This document shows positions 7,742 through 16,937 of a stretch of DNA of 64,000 bases, piece by piece. Made by a program: the position numbers and the translations under genes. Each line of letters starts with the position of its first letter. The first letter of the stretch is position 1. The notes under the pieces were generated by a model. That model saw only the letters and a program-made list of their open reading frames with translations, did not search any database and was not told the origin of the DNA. Source of the DNA: Streptomyces bungoensis (lineage in GTDB: Bacteria > Actinomycetota > Actinomycetes > Streptomycetales > Streptomycetaceae); NCBI RefSeq assembly GCF_001514215.1, contig NZ_KQ948859.1, forward strand, positions 68,165 through 132,164. The letters run 5' to 3'.

Positions 7742-10700
7742 TCAGCGGGTGACCCCGACCGGCTCCTCCGGCTCCGACCGGCCGAGGAAGGTCCACCACA
7801 GGTCGGCGTACCGGCCGCCGCGGGCCAGGAGTTCCTCGTGGGTGCCGTCCTCGGCCACCCGGCCGTGGTCCATCAGCACCACCCGGTCGGCGCGGGCCGC
7901 CGTGGTCAGGCGGTGGGCGACCACCAGCGTCGTACGGCGGCCCGCCAGCCGGTCGGTGGCCTGGTTGACCTGTGCCTCGGTGGCCAGGTCCAGCGCGGCC
8001 GTGGCCTCGTCCAGCAGCAGCACGTCGGGGTCGACGAGTTCGGCGCGGGCGAGCGCGATGAGCTGGCGCTGGCCGGCCGAGAGGTTGCGGCCGCGCTCGG
8101 CTACCTCGTGCAGGTAGCCGCCCGTGAGCCGGGCGATCATCTCGTGCGCGCCGACCGCCCGGGCGGCCGCCTCGACCTCGGCGTCGGTGGCGTCGGGACG
8201 GCCGTAGGCGATGGCGTCGCGGACCGTGCCCGGGAAGAGGTAGGCCTCCTGCGGGACCACCCCGAGCCGGTGCCGGTAGGCCGTCAGGTCCAGGTCGCGC
8301 AGGTCCGTGCCGTCGGCCGTGACCCGCCCGGAGGTGGGGTCGTAGAACCGCGCCACCAGCTTGACCAGCGTCGACTTGCCGGCGCCCGTCTCGCCGACGA
8401 AGGCGACCGTCTGCCCGGCGGGTATCCGCAGGTCGACGCCGGACAGCGCCTCCTCGTCGTCGCCGTACGCGAAGTGCACGTTCTCGAAGGCGATCTCGCC
8501 GCGCAGGGAGGGCACGGCGAGCGGCTGCCCGGCGGGCCGGGTGGACGTCGGTTCGCGCAGCAGCTCCTGGATGCGGCCCAGCGAGACGGTGGCCTGCTGG
8601 TAGCCGTCGAAGACCTGGGAGAGCTGCTGGACCGGCGCGAAGAACAGGTCGATGTAGAGCAGGTACGCCACGAGCGCGCCCGTGGTCAGCGTGGCCGCCT
8701 CCACCCGGCCGGCGCCCGCGATCAGCACGGCGGCCGCGGCGACGGAGGACAGCAGCTGGACGAAGGGGAAGTAGACGGAGATCAGCCACTGGCCGCGGAT
8801 GCGGGCGCTGCGGTAGCTGTCGCTGCGCTCGGCGAACCGCCGGCCGCCGTCCCGCTCGCGCCGGAAGGCCTGCACGATCCTGAGCCCGGCGACCGACTCC
8901 TGCAGGTCGGCGTTGACCACCGACACGCGTTCGCGGGCGAGTTCGTACGCCTTCACGCTCGCCCGGCGGAAGAAGAACGTGGCGACGACCAGCGGGGGCA
9001 GGGTGGCGAAGACGACGAGGGCGAGCTGCAGGTCGATCACCAGCAGGGCGACCATGATGCCGAAGAAGGTGACGACCGAGACGAACGCCGTGACCAGGCC
9101 GGTCTGCAGGAAGGTCGACAGGGCGTCGACGTCGGTGGTCATCCGGGTCATGATCCGGCCGGTCAGCTCGCGCTCGTAGTAGTCCAGGCCGAGCCGCTGG
9201 AGCTGCGCGAAGATCTTCAGCCGCAGCGCGTACAGCACGCGCTCGCCGGTCCGCCCGGTCATCCGGGTCTCGCCGGTCTGCGCGGCCCACTGCACCAGCA
9301 CGGTGACGAGCCCCAGCAGCGAGGCCGCCCACACGGCACCCAGGGCGGTCTTGCTGACGCCCTGGTCGATGCCGTGCCGGATCAGCACCGGCAGCAGCAG
9401 CCCGGCACCCGCGTCCACCGCGACCAGCAGCAGGCTGACGAGCAGGGGCGCCCCGAAGCCGCGCAGCAGGCGCCTGAGGCCGTAGGACTCCTCGGGGCGG
9501 ACCGCCCGGTCCTCGTCGATGTCGGGGGTGTCGGTTGCCGGCGGCAGCGCCTCGACCTGGGCCAGCAGCTCGGGCGTGGCCGGGGTGCCCGCCGTGTCCG
9601 CGTCCCGCGGCCGGCGCTCGCCCGTCCACAGCCGGGGCGTGATGCCGGCCTCGGCGTCGTACTCGGCGTCCAGCTCCTCGCGCAGGCTGGTGTCCTCCTG
9701 CGGTGCGCTGGGGCCCGTGTGGCCCGGGGAGACACCGCCCAGCTCGTCGGGGTCGGTGAGCAGCCGGCGGTAGAGCGCGCAGCGCTGCTGGAGCTCGTCG
9801 TGGGTGCCGAGGTCGGCGAGCCGTCCGCCGTCCAGGACGGCGATGCGGTCGGCGAGGTTCAGGGTGGAGCGGCGGTGGGCGATGAGGAGGGTCGTACGGC
9901 CCTCCATGACGTGCTGGAGCGCCTCGTGGATCTCGTGCTCGACGCGGGCGTCCACGGCCGAGGTGGCGTCGTCCAGGACGAGCAGGCGCGGGTCGGTGAG
10001 CAGGGCGCGGGCGAGCGCGACGCGCTGGCGCTGGCCGCCGGAGAGCGTCAGGCCGTGCTCGCCGACCCTGGTGTCGTAGCCGTCGGGCAGCTCGGCGATG
10101 AACCGGTCCGCCTGGGCGGCGCGGGCGGCGGCCTCGACCTCCTCCTGGGTGGCGTCGGGACGGCCGTAGGCGATGTTGTCGTGGACGGTGTCGGAGAACA
10201 GGAACGAGTCCTCCGGGACCAGGCCGATCGCCGCCCGGAGCGAGTCCAGGGTCAGCTCGCGCACGTCGTGGCCGCCGATGAGGACGGCGCCCCGGGTGAC
10301 GTCGTAGAAGCGCGGCAGGAGCAGGGAGACGGTCGACTTGCCGGAGCCGGAGGAGCCGACGACGGCCAGGGTCTCCCCCGGGCGGATCTCGAAGCTGAGT
10401 CCTTCGAGGACGGGGTGGTCGTCGTCGTAGCCGAAGGAGACGTCGTCGAACTCGACGGTGGCGGGGGCGTCCGCCGGCAGGGTCCGGGTGCCGTCCTTCA
10501 GGGTCGGCTCGGTGTCGATCAGCTCCAGGACGCGCTCGGTGCCGGCGCGGGCCTGCTGGCCGACGGTGAGGACGACCGCGAGCATCCGGACCGGGCCGAC
10601 CAGCTGGGCGAGGTAGGTGGAGAAGGCGACGAAGGTGCCGAGGGTGATGTGGCCGCGCACGGCCAGCCAGCCGCCGAGGGCCAGCATGGCGACCTGGCCG

Positions 10701-11461
10701 AGGGCCGGGACGGCCTGGAGGGCGGGGGTGAACCGGCTGTTGAGGCGGATGGTGCGCAGCCGTCCCGCGAAGAGCCGCCGGCCGACCTCGCGGAGCTTGC
10801 CGGTCTCCTGGTCCTCCTGCCCGAAGCCCTTGACCACGCGGACGCCGCTCACCGCGCCGTCGACCACGCCCGCGACGGCGGCGGCCTGGGCCTGGGCGTA
10901 CCAGGTGGCGGGGTGCAGCCTGGTGCGGCTGCGCTTGGCGATGAGGTACAGCGCCGGGGCGACGGCGAGGGCGACCAGGGTCAGCGGCAGCGACAGCCAG
11001 GCCATGATCCCCAGGGAGATCAGGAAGAGCAGGACGTTCCCGATGGTCATCGGGAGCATGAAGAGCAGGCCCTGGATCAGCTGCAGGTCGCTGGTGGCCC
11101 GGCCGACCACCTGCCCCGTGGACAGCTCGTCCTGGCGGCGGCCGTCGAGGCGGGTGATCGTGCCGTACATCTCCGTCCGCAGGTCGTGCTGGACGTCGAG
11201 GGCGAGCCGGCCGCCGTAGTAGCGGCGGACGTAGGTGGAGGCGTAGACGAGCAGGGCCGCGCCGATCAGGGCGCCCGCCCAGGGGGCCATGGAGCGGGTG
11301 TGCGTGCCGATGACGTCGTCGATGATCACCTTGGTGACCAGCGGGACGACGGCCATCACGGCCATGCCGGCGAGGGAGGAGCCGAGGGCCAGGACGACGT
11401 CCTTCGGATACCGCCAGGCGTATCCCGCCAGCCGTCGTGCCCATCCCCGTCGCGTGCCCAC
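7742..11461 (-). CDS. ABC exporter with two transmembrane/ATPase halves fused in one chain
   Basis: 1239 residues arranged TMD1-NBD1-linker-TMD2-NBD2, so one polypeptide can form a whole exporter of drugs, lipids or peptides. NBD1 has Walker A GSSGSGKST, signature LSGGQRQRVALAR and Walker B RLLVLDDATSAVD, with Asp where the catalytic Glu is expected. NBD2 has Walker A GETGAGKST, signature LSAGQRQLIALAR and a canonical VLLLDEATAALD. That asymmetry means one ATP site is probably degenerate, as in heterodimeric exporters (TM287/288, BmrCD). GTG 11461 follows AGGAAGG. No substrate clue comes from the neighbours. Confidence 0.88.
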   Translation of the reverse strand: MGTRRGWARRLAGYAWRYPKDVVLALGSSLAGMAVMAVVPLVTKVIIDDVIGTHTRSMAPWAGALIGAALLVYASTYVRRYYGGRLALDVQHDLRTEMYGTITRLDGRRQDELSTGQVVGRATSDLQLIQGLLFMLPMTIGNVLLFLISLGIMAWLSLPLTLVALAVAPALYLIAKRSRTRLHPATWYAQAQAAAVAGVVDGAVSGVRVVKGFGQEDQETGKLREVGRRLFAGRLRTIRLNSRFTPALQAVPALGQVAMLALGGWLAVRGHITLGTFVAFSTYLAQLVGPVRMLAVVLTVGQQARAGTERVLELIDTEPTLKDGTRTLPADAPATVEFDDVSFGYDDDHPVLEGLSFEIRPGETLAVVGSSGSGKSTVSLLLPRFYDVTRGAVLIGGHDVRELTLDSLRAAIGLVPEDSFLFSDTVHDNIAYGRPDATQEEVEAAARAAQADRFIAELPDGYDTRVGEHGLTLSGGQRQRVALARALLTDPRLLVLDDATSAVDARVEHEIHEALQHVMEGRTTLLIAHRRSTLNLADRIAVLDGGRLADLGTHDELQQRCALYRRLLTDPDELGGVSPGHTGPSAPQEDTSLREELDAEYDAEAGITPRLWTGERRPRDADTAGTPATPELLAQVEALPPATDTPDIDEDRAVRPEESYGLRRLLRGFGAPLLVSLLLVAVDAGAGLLLPVLIRHGIDQGVSKTALGAVWAASLLGLVTVLVQWAAQTGETRMTGRTGERVLYALRLKIFAQLQRLGLDYYERELTGRIMTRMTTDVDALSTFLQTGLVTAFVSVVTFFGIMVALLVIDLQLALVVFATLPPLVVATFFFRRASVKAYELARERVSVVNADLQESVAGLRIVQAFRRERDGGRRFAERSDSYRSARIRGQWLISVYFPFVQLLSSVAAAAVLIAGAGRVEAATLTTGALVAYLLYIDLFFAPVQQLSQVFDGYQQATVSLGRIQELLREPTSTRPAGQPLAVPSLRGEIAFENVHFAYGDDEEALSGVDLRIPAGQTVAFVGETGAGKSTLVKLVARFYDPTSGRVTADGTDLRDLDLTAYRHRLGVVPQEAYLFPGTVRDAIAYGRPDATDAEVEAAARAVGAHEMIARLTGGYLHEVAERGRNLSAGQRQLIALARAELVDPDVLLLDEATAALDLATEAQVNQATDRLAGRRTTLVVAHRLTTAARADRVVLMDHGRVAEDGTHEELLARGGRYADLWWTFLGRSEPEEPVGVTR

Positions 11462-11560
11462 ACCGGTGCCTTCCTGTCGACCAGTCCACCTGCTCTACCG
11501 GAAGGCACCAACGCCGGCGGGGACGGATTTCATCCCCGCGCAACAAAACGGGGGCAGGCG

Positions 11561-12598
11561 TCAGACGCGGACCCGCAGGTAGTAGAAGCGTGTGGTCTGG
11601 GCCGGGTTCGCGTTGTCGTCGCTGACCAGGACGACCTTCAGCCGCCCGGTGCGGTCGCGCCCCGTGATCGTCATGCCCTCGATGTTGTCGAGCAGCGGGT
11701 TCGGCTGGGGCTGCTTCGCGGTCGCGCCGAGGCTCGGGCAGGTGACGAGGTCGGCCAGCAGCGTCTTGCCCACCGGGCGGACGCCCGGCTGCCCGGTCAG
11801 GTACGTGATGCCGCTGGTGTCCGTGGCGTGGCGCGGGTCGGCGAGGTAGAGGCGGACGGTGTTGCCGTAGCCCGCGGTGAAGCCGCGTTCCAGGACCAGC
11901 AGCCGTCCGTCGGGGAGGGCCTGGACCTCGGGGACGCCGAGGCCGGGGTCGGTGCGGTAGGCGTACTGGGCGGCGAGCCGAAAGCGGTCGTGGTGGCGCT
12001 GCCAGGTCTGGAAGCGGACGATCCCGGGCGAGTCCCCCGCGATCGCGCCCTCCATGGCGGCCAGCAGGGCGCGGCCGCCGGGCAGCGGGGTCAGGCCCTC
12101 GAAGGTCTGGTTGGGGGTGGCGCGCCCGGCCGGGGCGACCAGCAGGGCGGGCGGGACCGGGAGGCGGTCGAGGATCCTGCCGTCGCGGGAGTAGCGGCGG
12201 ACGGACGGCTCGGTCTCGGAGGAGACGAGCCGGGTGCCGTCCTTTTCGACGGCGATTCCCTCGGAGTCGAGTTCGGCGCCGTTCTCGTCGGCGAGGCGGA
12301 CGGCCGCCTTCGGCCGCAGGGTCACCGGGTCCAGGTCGAACAGGACGGAGCGGTCCTCGAGCGCGGCGAGGGAGCCGTCGGTGTCCACGGCGAGGGCGGA
12401 GAAGTTGCCGACGAAGATGCCGTGGTACGTCGTCTTGTCGAGGGCGTCGGAGAAGCGCTGGATGGAGACGCGGGGCGAGCAGGGGTGGTCGTGGTCGGGC
12501 TCGGGGCCCGCGTGGGCGGGGGCGGGCCCGGCGGCGGTCAGGCAGGTGGCCGCCGCCAGGCCGGCGGCGAGGCCGGCGAGTACGGATCTCAGGCGCAT
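11561..12598 (-). CDS. secreted esterase-like/phytase-like protein
   Basis: 345 residues from ATG 12598 (an in-frame GTG at 12607 is an alternative). The N-terminus is a Sec signal (MRLRSVLAGLAAGLAAATCL, cleavage near AHA/GPE). The rest looks like the esterase-like activity of phytase family: a beta-propeller-type repeat with ALAVDTDGSLAALEDR, FEGLTPLPGGRALLAAMEG, VPEVQALPDGRLLVLERG and NIEGMTITG. Members are exported phosphoesterase-like proteins whose substrate is mostly untested. It follows the beta-lactamase-fold gene on the same strand with a 53-base gap. Confidence 0.7.
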   Translation of the reverse strand: MRLRSVLAGLAAGLAAATCLTAAGPAPAHAGPEPDHDHPCSPRVSIQRFSDALDKTTYHGIFVGNFSALAVDTDGSLAALEDRSVLFDLDPVTLRPKAAVRLADENGAELDSEGIAVEKDGTRLVSSETEPSVRRYSRDGRILDRLPVPPALLVAPAGRATPNQTFEGLTPLPGGRALLAAMEGAIAGDSPGIVRFQTWQRHHDRFRLAAQYAYRTDPGLGVPEVQALPDGRLLVLERGFTAGYGNTVRLYLADPRHATDTSGITYLTGQPGVRPVGKTLLADLVTCPSLGATAKQPQPNPLLDNIEGMTITGRDRTGRLKVVLVSDDNANPAQTTRFYYLRVRV

Positions 12599-12651
12599 GC
12601 CGGTCACCGTAGGGCGCTCGGGTGTCCGGCGGGAGACCCGTCCGTGAAGGC

Positions 12652-13578
12652 TCAGCCTTGTGGTGGAACCGCGACGAACGCCTCGCGGGGCTCGCTGGTC
12701 GGGGTGTAGCGCAGGACGCCGGAGGTGGTCGGCACCAGGTCCTTGTGGATGGCCTCGGCGACGTTCTGGATGGTGGTGACGCCGTAGCTCATGGTGCTGT
12801 TGTCCTGCGTCAGCACGGACATCATGTAGTCGTGGCCGCCGCCGTCGAACGTGCCGAGGCTGTGCACGCGCCAGCCGTGCGTGGCGCGCTCCAGCCAGCC
12901 GTTCTTGACGTGCACGGTGACCGTGGACGGAGCGCCGGCGGGCGTGCCCCAGCGCTGCGAGGAGACGACCTGGCTCATCAGCTTGAGGATGTAGGCGCGG
13001 GAGTTGTCGCTCAGCACGGTGTTCTTGGCGGTGACCAGCTTGAGCAGCTTCTGCTCGTCGGTGACGTTCTCCTGGGTCAGGCCCCAGTAACCGTTCGCGC
13101 CGGGCACGGTCTTCGTCATCCCGGCGGCGGCGAGGAAGCCCTTGATCTTCGTCAGGCCCAGCTGCTTCCAGAGGGTGCTGGTCGCGCTGTTGTCCGACTT
13201 GGTGATCATGGCCTTGGCGAGCGAGGTCTCACGGTCCGTCAGGTACCGGTTGTGCTTCTTCGCGTCCCACAGCAGCGTGGCGAGGACGGTGACCTTGACG
13301 GTGCTGGCCGAGTCGTAGGCGCTGGTCGCACGCAGGGTGCAGGTGGTCTTGGTGACGCGGTCGTACAGACCGATCGCGACCGTGCCCCTGCGGTTCGCGA
13401 GCGCCGCGGTGATGTCCTTCTTCAGCTTGTCGGCGAGGCCGGCCTTGGCGGAGGTGCAGCTGACGGTGGGTGCGGTGGCCGCGGCGGCCGGGGTGGCGGC
13501 GACCGCGGTGGGTATGAGCACGGCGGCGCCGAGGGCTGCGGCGAGCGCGCCGGTGCGGCCGGATATCCGGTGAGTCAT
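12652..13578 (-). CDS. secreted serine hydrolase of the class A beta-lactamase fold
   Basis: 308 residues. ATG 13578 follows AAGGGGAA; the Sec signal runs to about PAAAATA. Motifs of penicillin-recognising enzymes are in order: S-x-x-K in SASTVKV, S-D-N in KSDNSAT, and a KNG in VHVKNGWL where beta-lactamases have KTG/KSG. It has no obvious omega-loop E-x-x-L-N. It may therefore be a DD-peptidase-like or other serine hydrolase rather than a resistance enzyme. It diverges from a small hypothetical gene across a 154-base gap. Confidence 0.75.
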   Translation of the reverse strand: MTHRISGRTGALAAALGAAVLIPTAVAATPAAAATAPTVSCTSAKAGLADKLKKDITAALANRRGTVAIGLYDRVTKTTCTLRATSAYDSASTVKVTVLATLLWDAKKHNRYLTDRETSLAKAMITKSDNSATSTLWKQLGLTKIKGFLAAAGMTKTVPGANGYWGLTQENVTDEQKLLKLVTAKNTVLSDNSRAYILKLMSQVVSSQRWGTPAGAPSTVTVHVKNGWLERATHGWRVHSLGTFDGGGHDYMMSVLTQDNSTMSYGVTTIQNVAEAIHKDLVPTTSGVLRYTPTSEPREAFVAVPPQG

Positions 13579-13732
13579 GAAGAGTTCCCCTTGAACGTCG
13601 TACGGGCGTCCCCCTGAACGCCTTGAGCGCACCCGTGCGCTGCCAGGTGGGACTCACCACGGTGGCGGGAGGTTGTACGCGCGTTGCGGGGAGCGGAGTT
13701 CGAAGGGCCCGGCGTGGGGCAATGCTTCACCC

Positions 13733-14101
13733 ATGCCGGAGCAGACGGAGACAGCGCACAAGCGGTCGGGACGGTTGTTCGCGGCACTGGCCGTGCTGCA
13801 CTTCCTGGCCGAACGGGGCCGGGACCTGCCGAGCCCCGACGGGTTCGGGGTGAAGGACAGCCTGCCGGACCGGACGAACGGTCTCAGGCAGCAGGCGTGC
13901 GACAACCTGGATCTGGCGCGGGGCCGGGGAGGCGACCACTGGAAGGCCGCGTCGAGGACGTTCCAGTCGATACCCGCCTTCATGGAGGAGGGCAGCCTGC
14001 CGGGCAAGAACATGAGCCCTGCGGAGTCGGCGCAGCACCGGGCGGGCTACGAAGCCCAACTGGCCGCCGTCAGCGAGGACTTCCCCGAACTGTTCCGCTG
14101 A
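13733..14101 (+). CDS. small conserved-looking protein, unknown
   Basis: 122 residues from ATG 13733 (a longer frame from 13673 starts inside the divergent promoter region and is not preferred). It is soluble, with charged helices and no signal peptide or motif I recognise: GRLFAALAVLHFLAERG near the start, KNMSPAESAQHRAGYEAQLAAVSEDFPELFR at the end by parts. The composition is Streptomyces-like. It is followed by a strong bidirectional hairpin. Confidence 0.55.
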   Translation: MPEQTETAHKRSGRLFAALAVLHFLAERGRDLPSPDGFGVKDSLPDRTNGLRQQACDNLDLARGRGGDHWKAASRTFQSIPAFMEEGSLPGKNMSPAESAQHRAGYEAQLAAVSEDFPELFR

Positions 14102-14168
14102 GCCCGCGTCCGGCTCTCAGCGAACCCGGCCTCCGTCCGAGCGCGGCCGGCCGAGGGCGGACACCACG

Positions 14169-14199
14169 ACGGCCCCTGACCACAGTGGTCGGGGGCCGT
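14169..14199. terminator. bidirectional terminator between convergent genes
   Basis: A 15-bp stem with a single G:T pair (14169-14183 with 14185-14199) lies between the stop at 14101 and the TPP gene stop at 14214, serving both strands. Confidence 0.65.
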
Positions 14200-14213
14200 T
14201 CGGCTGCAACCGG

Positions 14214-15905
14214 TCAGATCGCTCCCAGGTGCGTCGGCGCGAACATCCTCAGCACCGCCGGCAGCACCACCACCGACGGACCCGGGGTCGACAGGGCCTT
14301 CGCCAGGTCGGTCTCCAGGGTTTCCGGGGTCGTGCGGACGGCCGGGACGCCGAAGGACTCCGCGAGGGCCACGTAGTCGGGGCGGGTCAGTTCCGTGGCC
14401 GTGGCCTGGCCGAAGGTGTCCGCCATGTACTCGCGGAGGATGCCGTAGCCGCCGTCGTCGACGATCAGCCAGGTGACCGGCAGGTCGTACTGCCTGGCCG
14501 TGGCCAGTTCCGCGATCGAGTACAGGGCTCCGCCGTCGCCGGAGACCGCCAGCACCGGGCGGGCCGGGTCGGCCGCCGCCGCGCCGAGCGCCGCCGGGAA
14601 GCCGTAGCCGAGGCCGCCGGCGCCCTGGGCGGAGTGCATGAGGTTCGTGCCGCGCGGGTCGAAGGCGGACCAGGCCCAGTACGCGAGGATCGTCATGTCC
14701 CAGAAGGACGGGGAGCCGGCCGGCAGGGCGCGCCGGACCGACGCCAGCACGTCCTGTTCCAGGGTCAGTTCCTGGGCCGCGATGCGGGCGGCGACCTTCG
14801 CGAGGAGGCCTTGGACCCGCTCCGGCGCCGACGGGTCCGTGCGCTCCTCCACCGTCTCCAGCAGGGCCTGGAGCGCGAGGCGGGCGTCCGCGTGGATGCC
14901 GAGGGCCGGGTGGTTGGACTCCAGCTTGCCGAGGTCCGCCTCGATCTGGATCACCCGGCCGCGGGGGGTGAACGTGTGGTAGTTCGAGGAGAGTTCACCC
15001 AGGCCCGAGCCGACCACCAGCAGGACGTCGGCGTCCTCCAGGAAGTCCGTGGTGTGCCGGTCCTCCAGCCAGGACTGGAGCGACAGCGGGTGCTCCCAGG
15101 GGAACGCGCCCTTGCCGCCGAAGGTGGTCACCACCGGCGCGTCCAGCTTCTCGGCCAGCTGCAGCAGCTTGCCCGACGCGTCCGACCGTACGGCCCCGCC
15201 GCCCGCGATGACCGCCGGGCGGGCCGCGCGGGACAGCAGATCCGCCGCCACCGCCGTCAGTTCGGGGCGCGGGACCAGTTCCTCGGGCGTGGCGTCCGGC
15301 GCCGTCACCACCGGCAGGGAGGTCTCCGCCAGCAGCACGTCCTGCGGGATCTCCACCCAGACCGGGCCGTGCGGGGCCGTCAGCGCCGACCTCCAGGCCG
15401 CCGCGATCGCGGACGGGATCTGGGACTGGGTGCGGACCGTGTGGACCGACTTGACCACGCCCCGGAACGAGGCCGCCTGGTCGGGGAGTTCGTGGAGGTA
15501 GCCGTGCCGGCCGCCGCCCAGGCCCGCCGTCGGGATCTGGCTGCTGATCGCGAGGACGGGGGCGGAGGCCGCCGCCGCCTCCTGCAGCGCGGCCAGGGAC
15601 GTCAGGGCGCCCGGGCCGGTCGAGAGCAGCAGCGGGGCCGCCTCGCCGGTGATCCGGCCGTACGCGTCCGCCGCGAAGCCCGCGTTGTTCTCCACCCGCA
15701 GGCCGACGTAGCGGAGCGAGGAGCGGCGCAGGGCGTCGAACATGCCGAGGGCGTGCTGGCCGGGCAGGCCGAAGACCGTGGTCGCGCCGAGCCCGGCCAG
15801 CGTCTCCACGACCAGGTCTCCGCCGTTGCGGCCGGGGGGAGGATTCAGCGCCGCCTCCTGCTGGGCTTCGGTCGGGCGGAGTACCAGGTCGTGGTCGTGC
15901 GTCAC
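14214..15905 (-). CDS. TPP-dependent decarboxylase/acetolactate-synthase-like enzyme
   Basis: 563 residues with the three domains of the pyruvate-oxidase/ALS family: N-terminal PYR domain (FGLPGQH; RVENNAGFAADAYGR, where Glu is the cofactor-activating residue), central domain, and C-terminal PP domain with AVSGDGGALYSIAEL and the VDDGGYG metal-diphosphate site. Its GTG start overlaps the last bases of the ureohydrolase gene (GTGA overlap), so the two are co-translated. Family annotation alone would say acetolactate synthase, but the partner gene suggests a keto-acid decarboxylase; in Pseudomonas, AruI (2-ketoarginine decarboxylase) works one step before the guanidinobutyrase GbuA. That specific role is inference. 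Confidence 0.8.
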   Translation of the reverse strand: MTHDHDLVLRPTEAQQEAALNPPPGRNGGDLVVETLAGLGATTVFGLPGQHALGMFDALRRSSLRYVGLRVENNAGFAADAYGRITGEAAPLLLSTGPGALTSLAALQEAAAASAPVLAISSQIPTAGLGGGRHGYLHELPDQAASFRGVVKSVHTVRTQSQIPSAIAAAWRSALTAPHGPVWVEIPQDVLLAETSLPVVTAPDATPEELVPRPELTAVAADLLSRAARPAVIAGGGAVRSDASGKLLQLAEKLDAPVVTTFGGKGAFPWEHPLSLQSWLEDRHTTDFLEDADVLLVVGSGLGELSSNYHTFTPRGRVIQIEADLGKLESNHPALGIHADARLALQALLETVEERTDPSAPERVQGLLAKVAARIAAQELTLEQDVLASVRRALPAGSPSFWDMTILAYWAWSAFDPRGTNLMHSAQGAGGLGYGFPAALGAAAADPARPVLAVSGDGGALYSIAELATARQYDLPVTWLIVDDGGYGILREYMADTFGQATATELTRPDYVALAESFGVPAVRTTPETLETDLAKALSTPGPSVVVLPAVLRMFAPTHLGAI

Positions 15906-16882
15906 TTCGCTTCCGCGTCCTTCCGGGCCGCCGCGATCTGGCGGCTCATGAGGGTGGTCAGTTCGTAGGCCGTGTGGGAGGCCGCCACCGAGGTGATCTC
16001 CGCGTGGTCGTACGCGGGCGCCACCTCGACGACGTCCGCCGAGACCAGGTTGCAGGAGGCGAGCCCGCGCAGGATCTCCAGCAGCTCACGGGAGGTCATG
16101 CCGCCGGCCTCGGGGGTGCCGGTGCCGGGCGCGTGGGCCGGGTCCAGGCAGTCGATGTCGATGGAGATGTACAGCGGGCGGTCGCCGATGCGCTGGCGGA
16201 GCTGGTCGGCGACCTCGTCGGCGCCCCGGCGGTAGACGTCGGCGGACGTGACGATGCCGAAGCCCATCTTCTCGTCGTCGGTCAGGTCCTGCTTGCCGTA
16301 CAGGGGGCCGCGGGTGCCGACGTGGGACAGGGCCGAGGTGTCGAGGATGCCCTCCTCGACCGCCCGGCGGAACGGGGTGCCGTGGGTGTACTCGGCGCCG
16401 AAGTACGTGTCCCAGGTGTCCAGGTGGGCGTCGAAGTGGAGCAGCGCCACCGGGCCGTGCTTCTTCGCGACCGACCGCAGCAGCGGCAGCGCGATGGTGT
16501 GGTCGCCGCCCAGGGTCATCAGGCGGGCGCCGGTGCCGAGCAGCTCGTCCGCCGCCGCCTCGATCGTCTCGACGGCCTCGTTGATGTTGAACGGGTTGAC
16601 GGCGATGTCGCCGCCGTCCGCCACCTGGGCCAGGGCGAAGGGGGACGCGTCCTGCGCCGGGTTGTAGGGGCGCAGCAGCCGGGACGCCTCGCGGATGGCG
16701 TTGCCGCCGAAGCGGGCGCCCGGCCGGTACGAGACGCCCGAGTCGAACGGCACGCCCACGACGGCGACGTCGGTGGTGCCGACCTCGTCCAGCCGGGGCA
16801 GCCGGGCGAAGGTCGCGGGTCCGGCGTACCGCGGGATGCGGGAGGAGTCGACGGGTCCGCGGGGCGTCTCGTTGCCGCTCAT
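15902..16882 (-). CDS. ureohydrolase: agmatinase or guanidinobutyrase family
   Basis: 326 residues. Hydrolyses a guanidino compound to an amine plus urea with two Mn ions. All metal motifs are present: GGDHT, FDAHLDT and SIDIDCLDPAHAPGTGTPE. ATG 16882 follows GAAGGAAGG. It is the middle gene of the minus-strand set symporter, ureohydrolase, TPP enzyme: 55 bases after the symporter and overlapping the TPP gene by 4. Agmatine, 4-guanidinobutyrate and 3-guanidinopropionate are all possible substrates; the TPP neighbour favours guanidinobutyrate but does not prove it. Often annotated speB in streptomycetes. Confidence 0.87.
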   Translation of the reverse strand: MSGNETPRGPVDSSRIPRYAGPATFARLPRLDEVGTTDVAVVGVPFDSGVSYRPGARFGGNAIREASRLLRPYNPAQDASPFALAQVADGGDIAVNPFNINEAVETIEAAADELLGTGARLMTLGGDHTIALPLLRSVAKKHGPVALLHFDAHLDTWDTYFGAEYTHGTPFRRAVEEGILDTSALSHVGTRGPLYGKQDLTDDEKMGFGIVTSADVYRRGADEVADQLRQRIGDRPLYISIDIDCLDPAHAPGTGTPEAGGMTSRELLEILRGLASCNLVSADVVEVAPAYDHAEITSVAASHTAYELTTLMSRQIAAARKDAEAK

Positions 16883-16937
16883 GATGAAATGCCTTCCTTC
16901 GTGCGCTTAGTCGCGCTTGTCATGCCTTCCTATGACT

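Noticed and set aside
7838..12709. 1623-residue open frame on the plus strand
   Set aside because: It is antisense to the ABC exporter and phytase-like genes, is a low-complexity Gly/Asp/Val string with no domain, and reflects GC-rich third positions.
13073..13100. Possible in-frame TTA in the beta-lactamase-fold gene
   Set aside because: On the minus strand the triplet falls across codons (GGT TAC), so it is not a leucine TTA.
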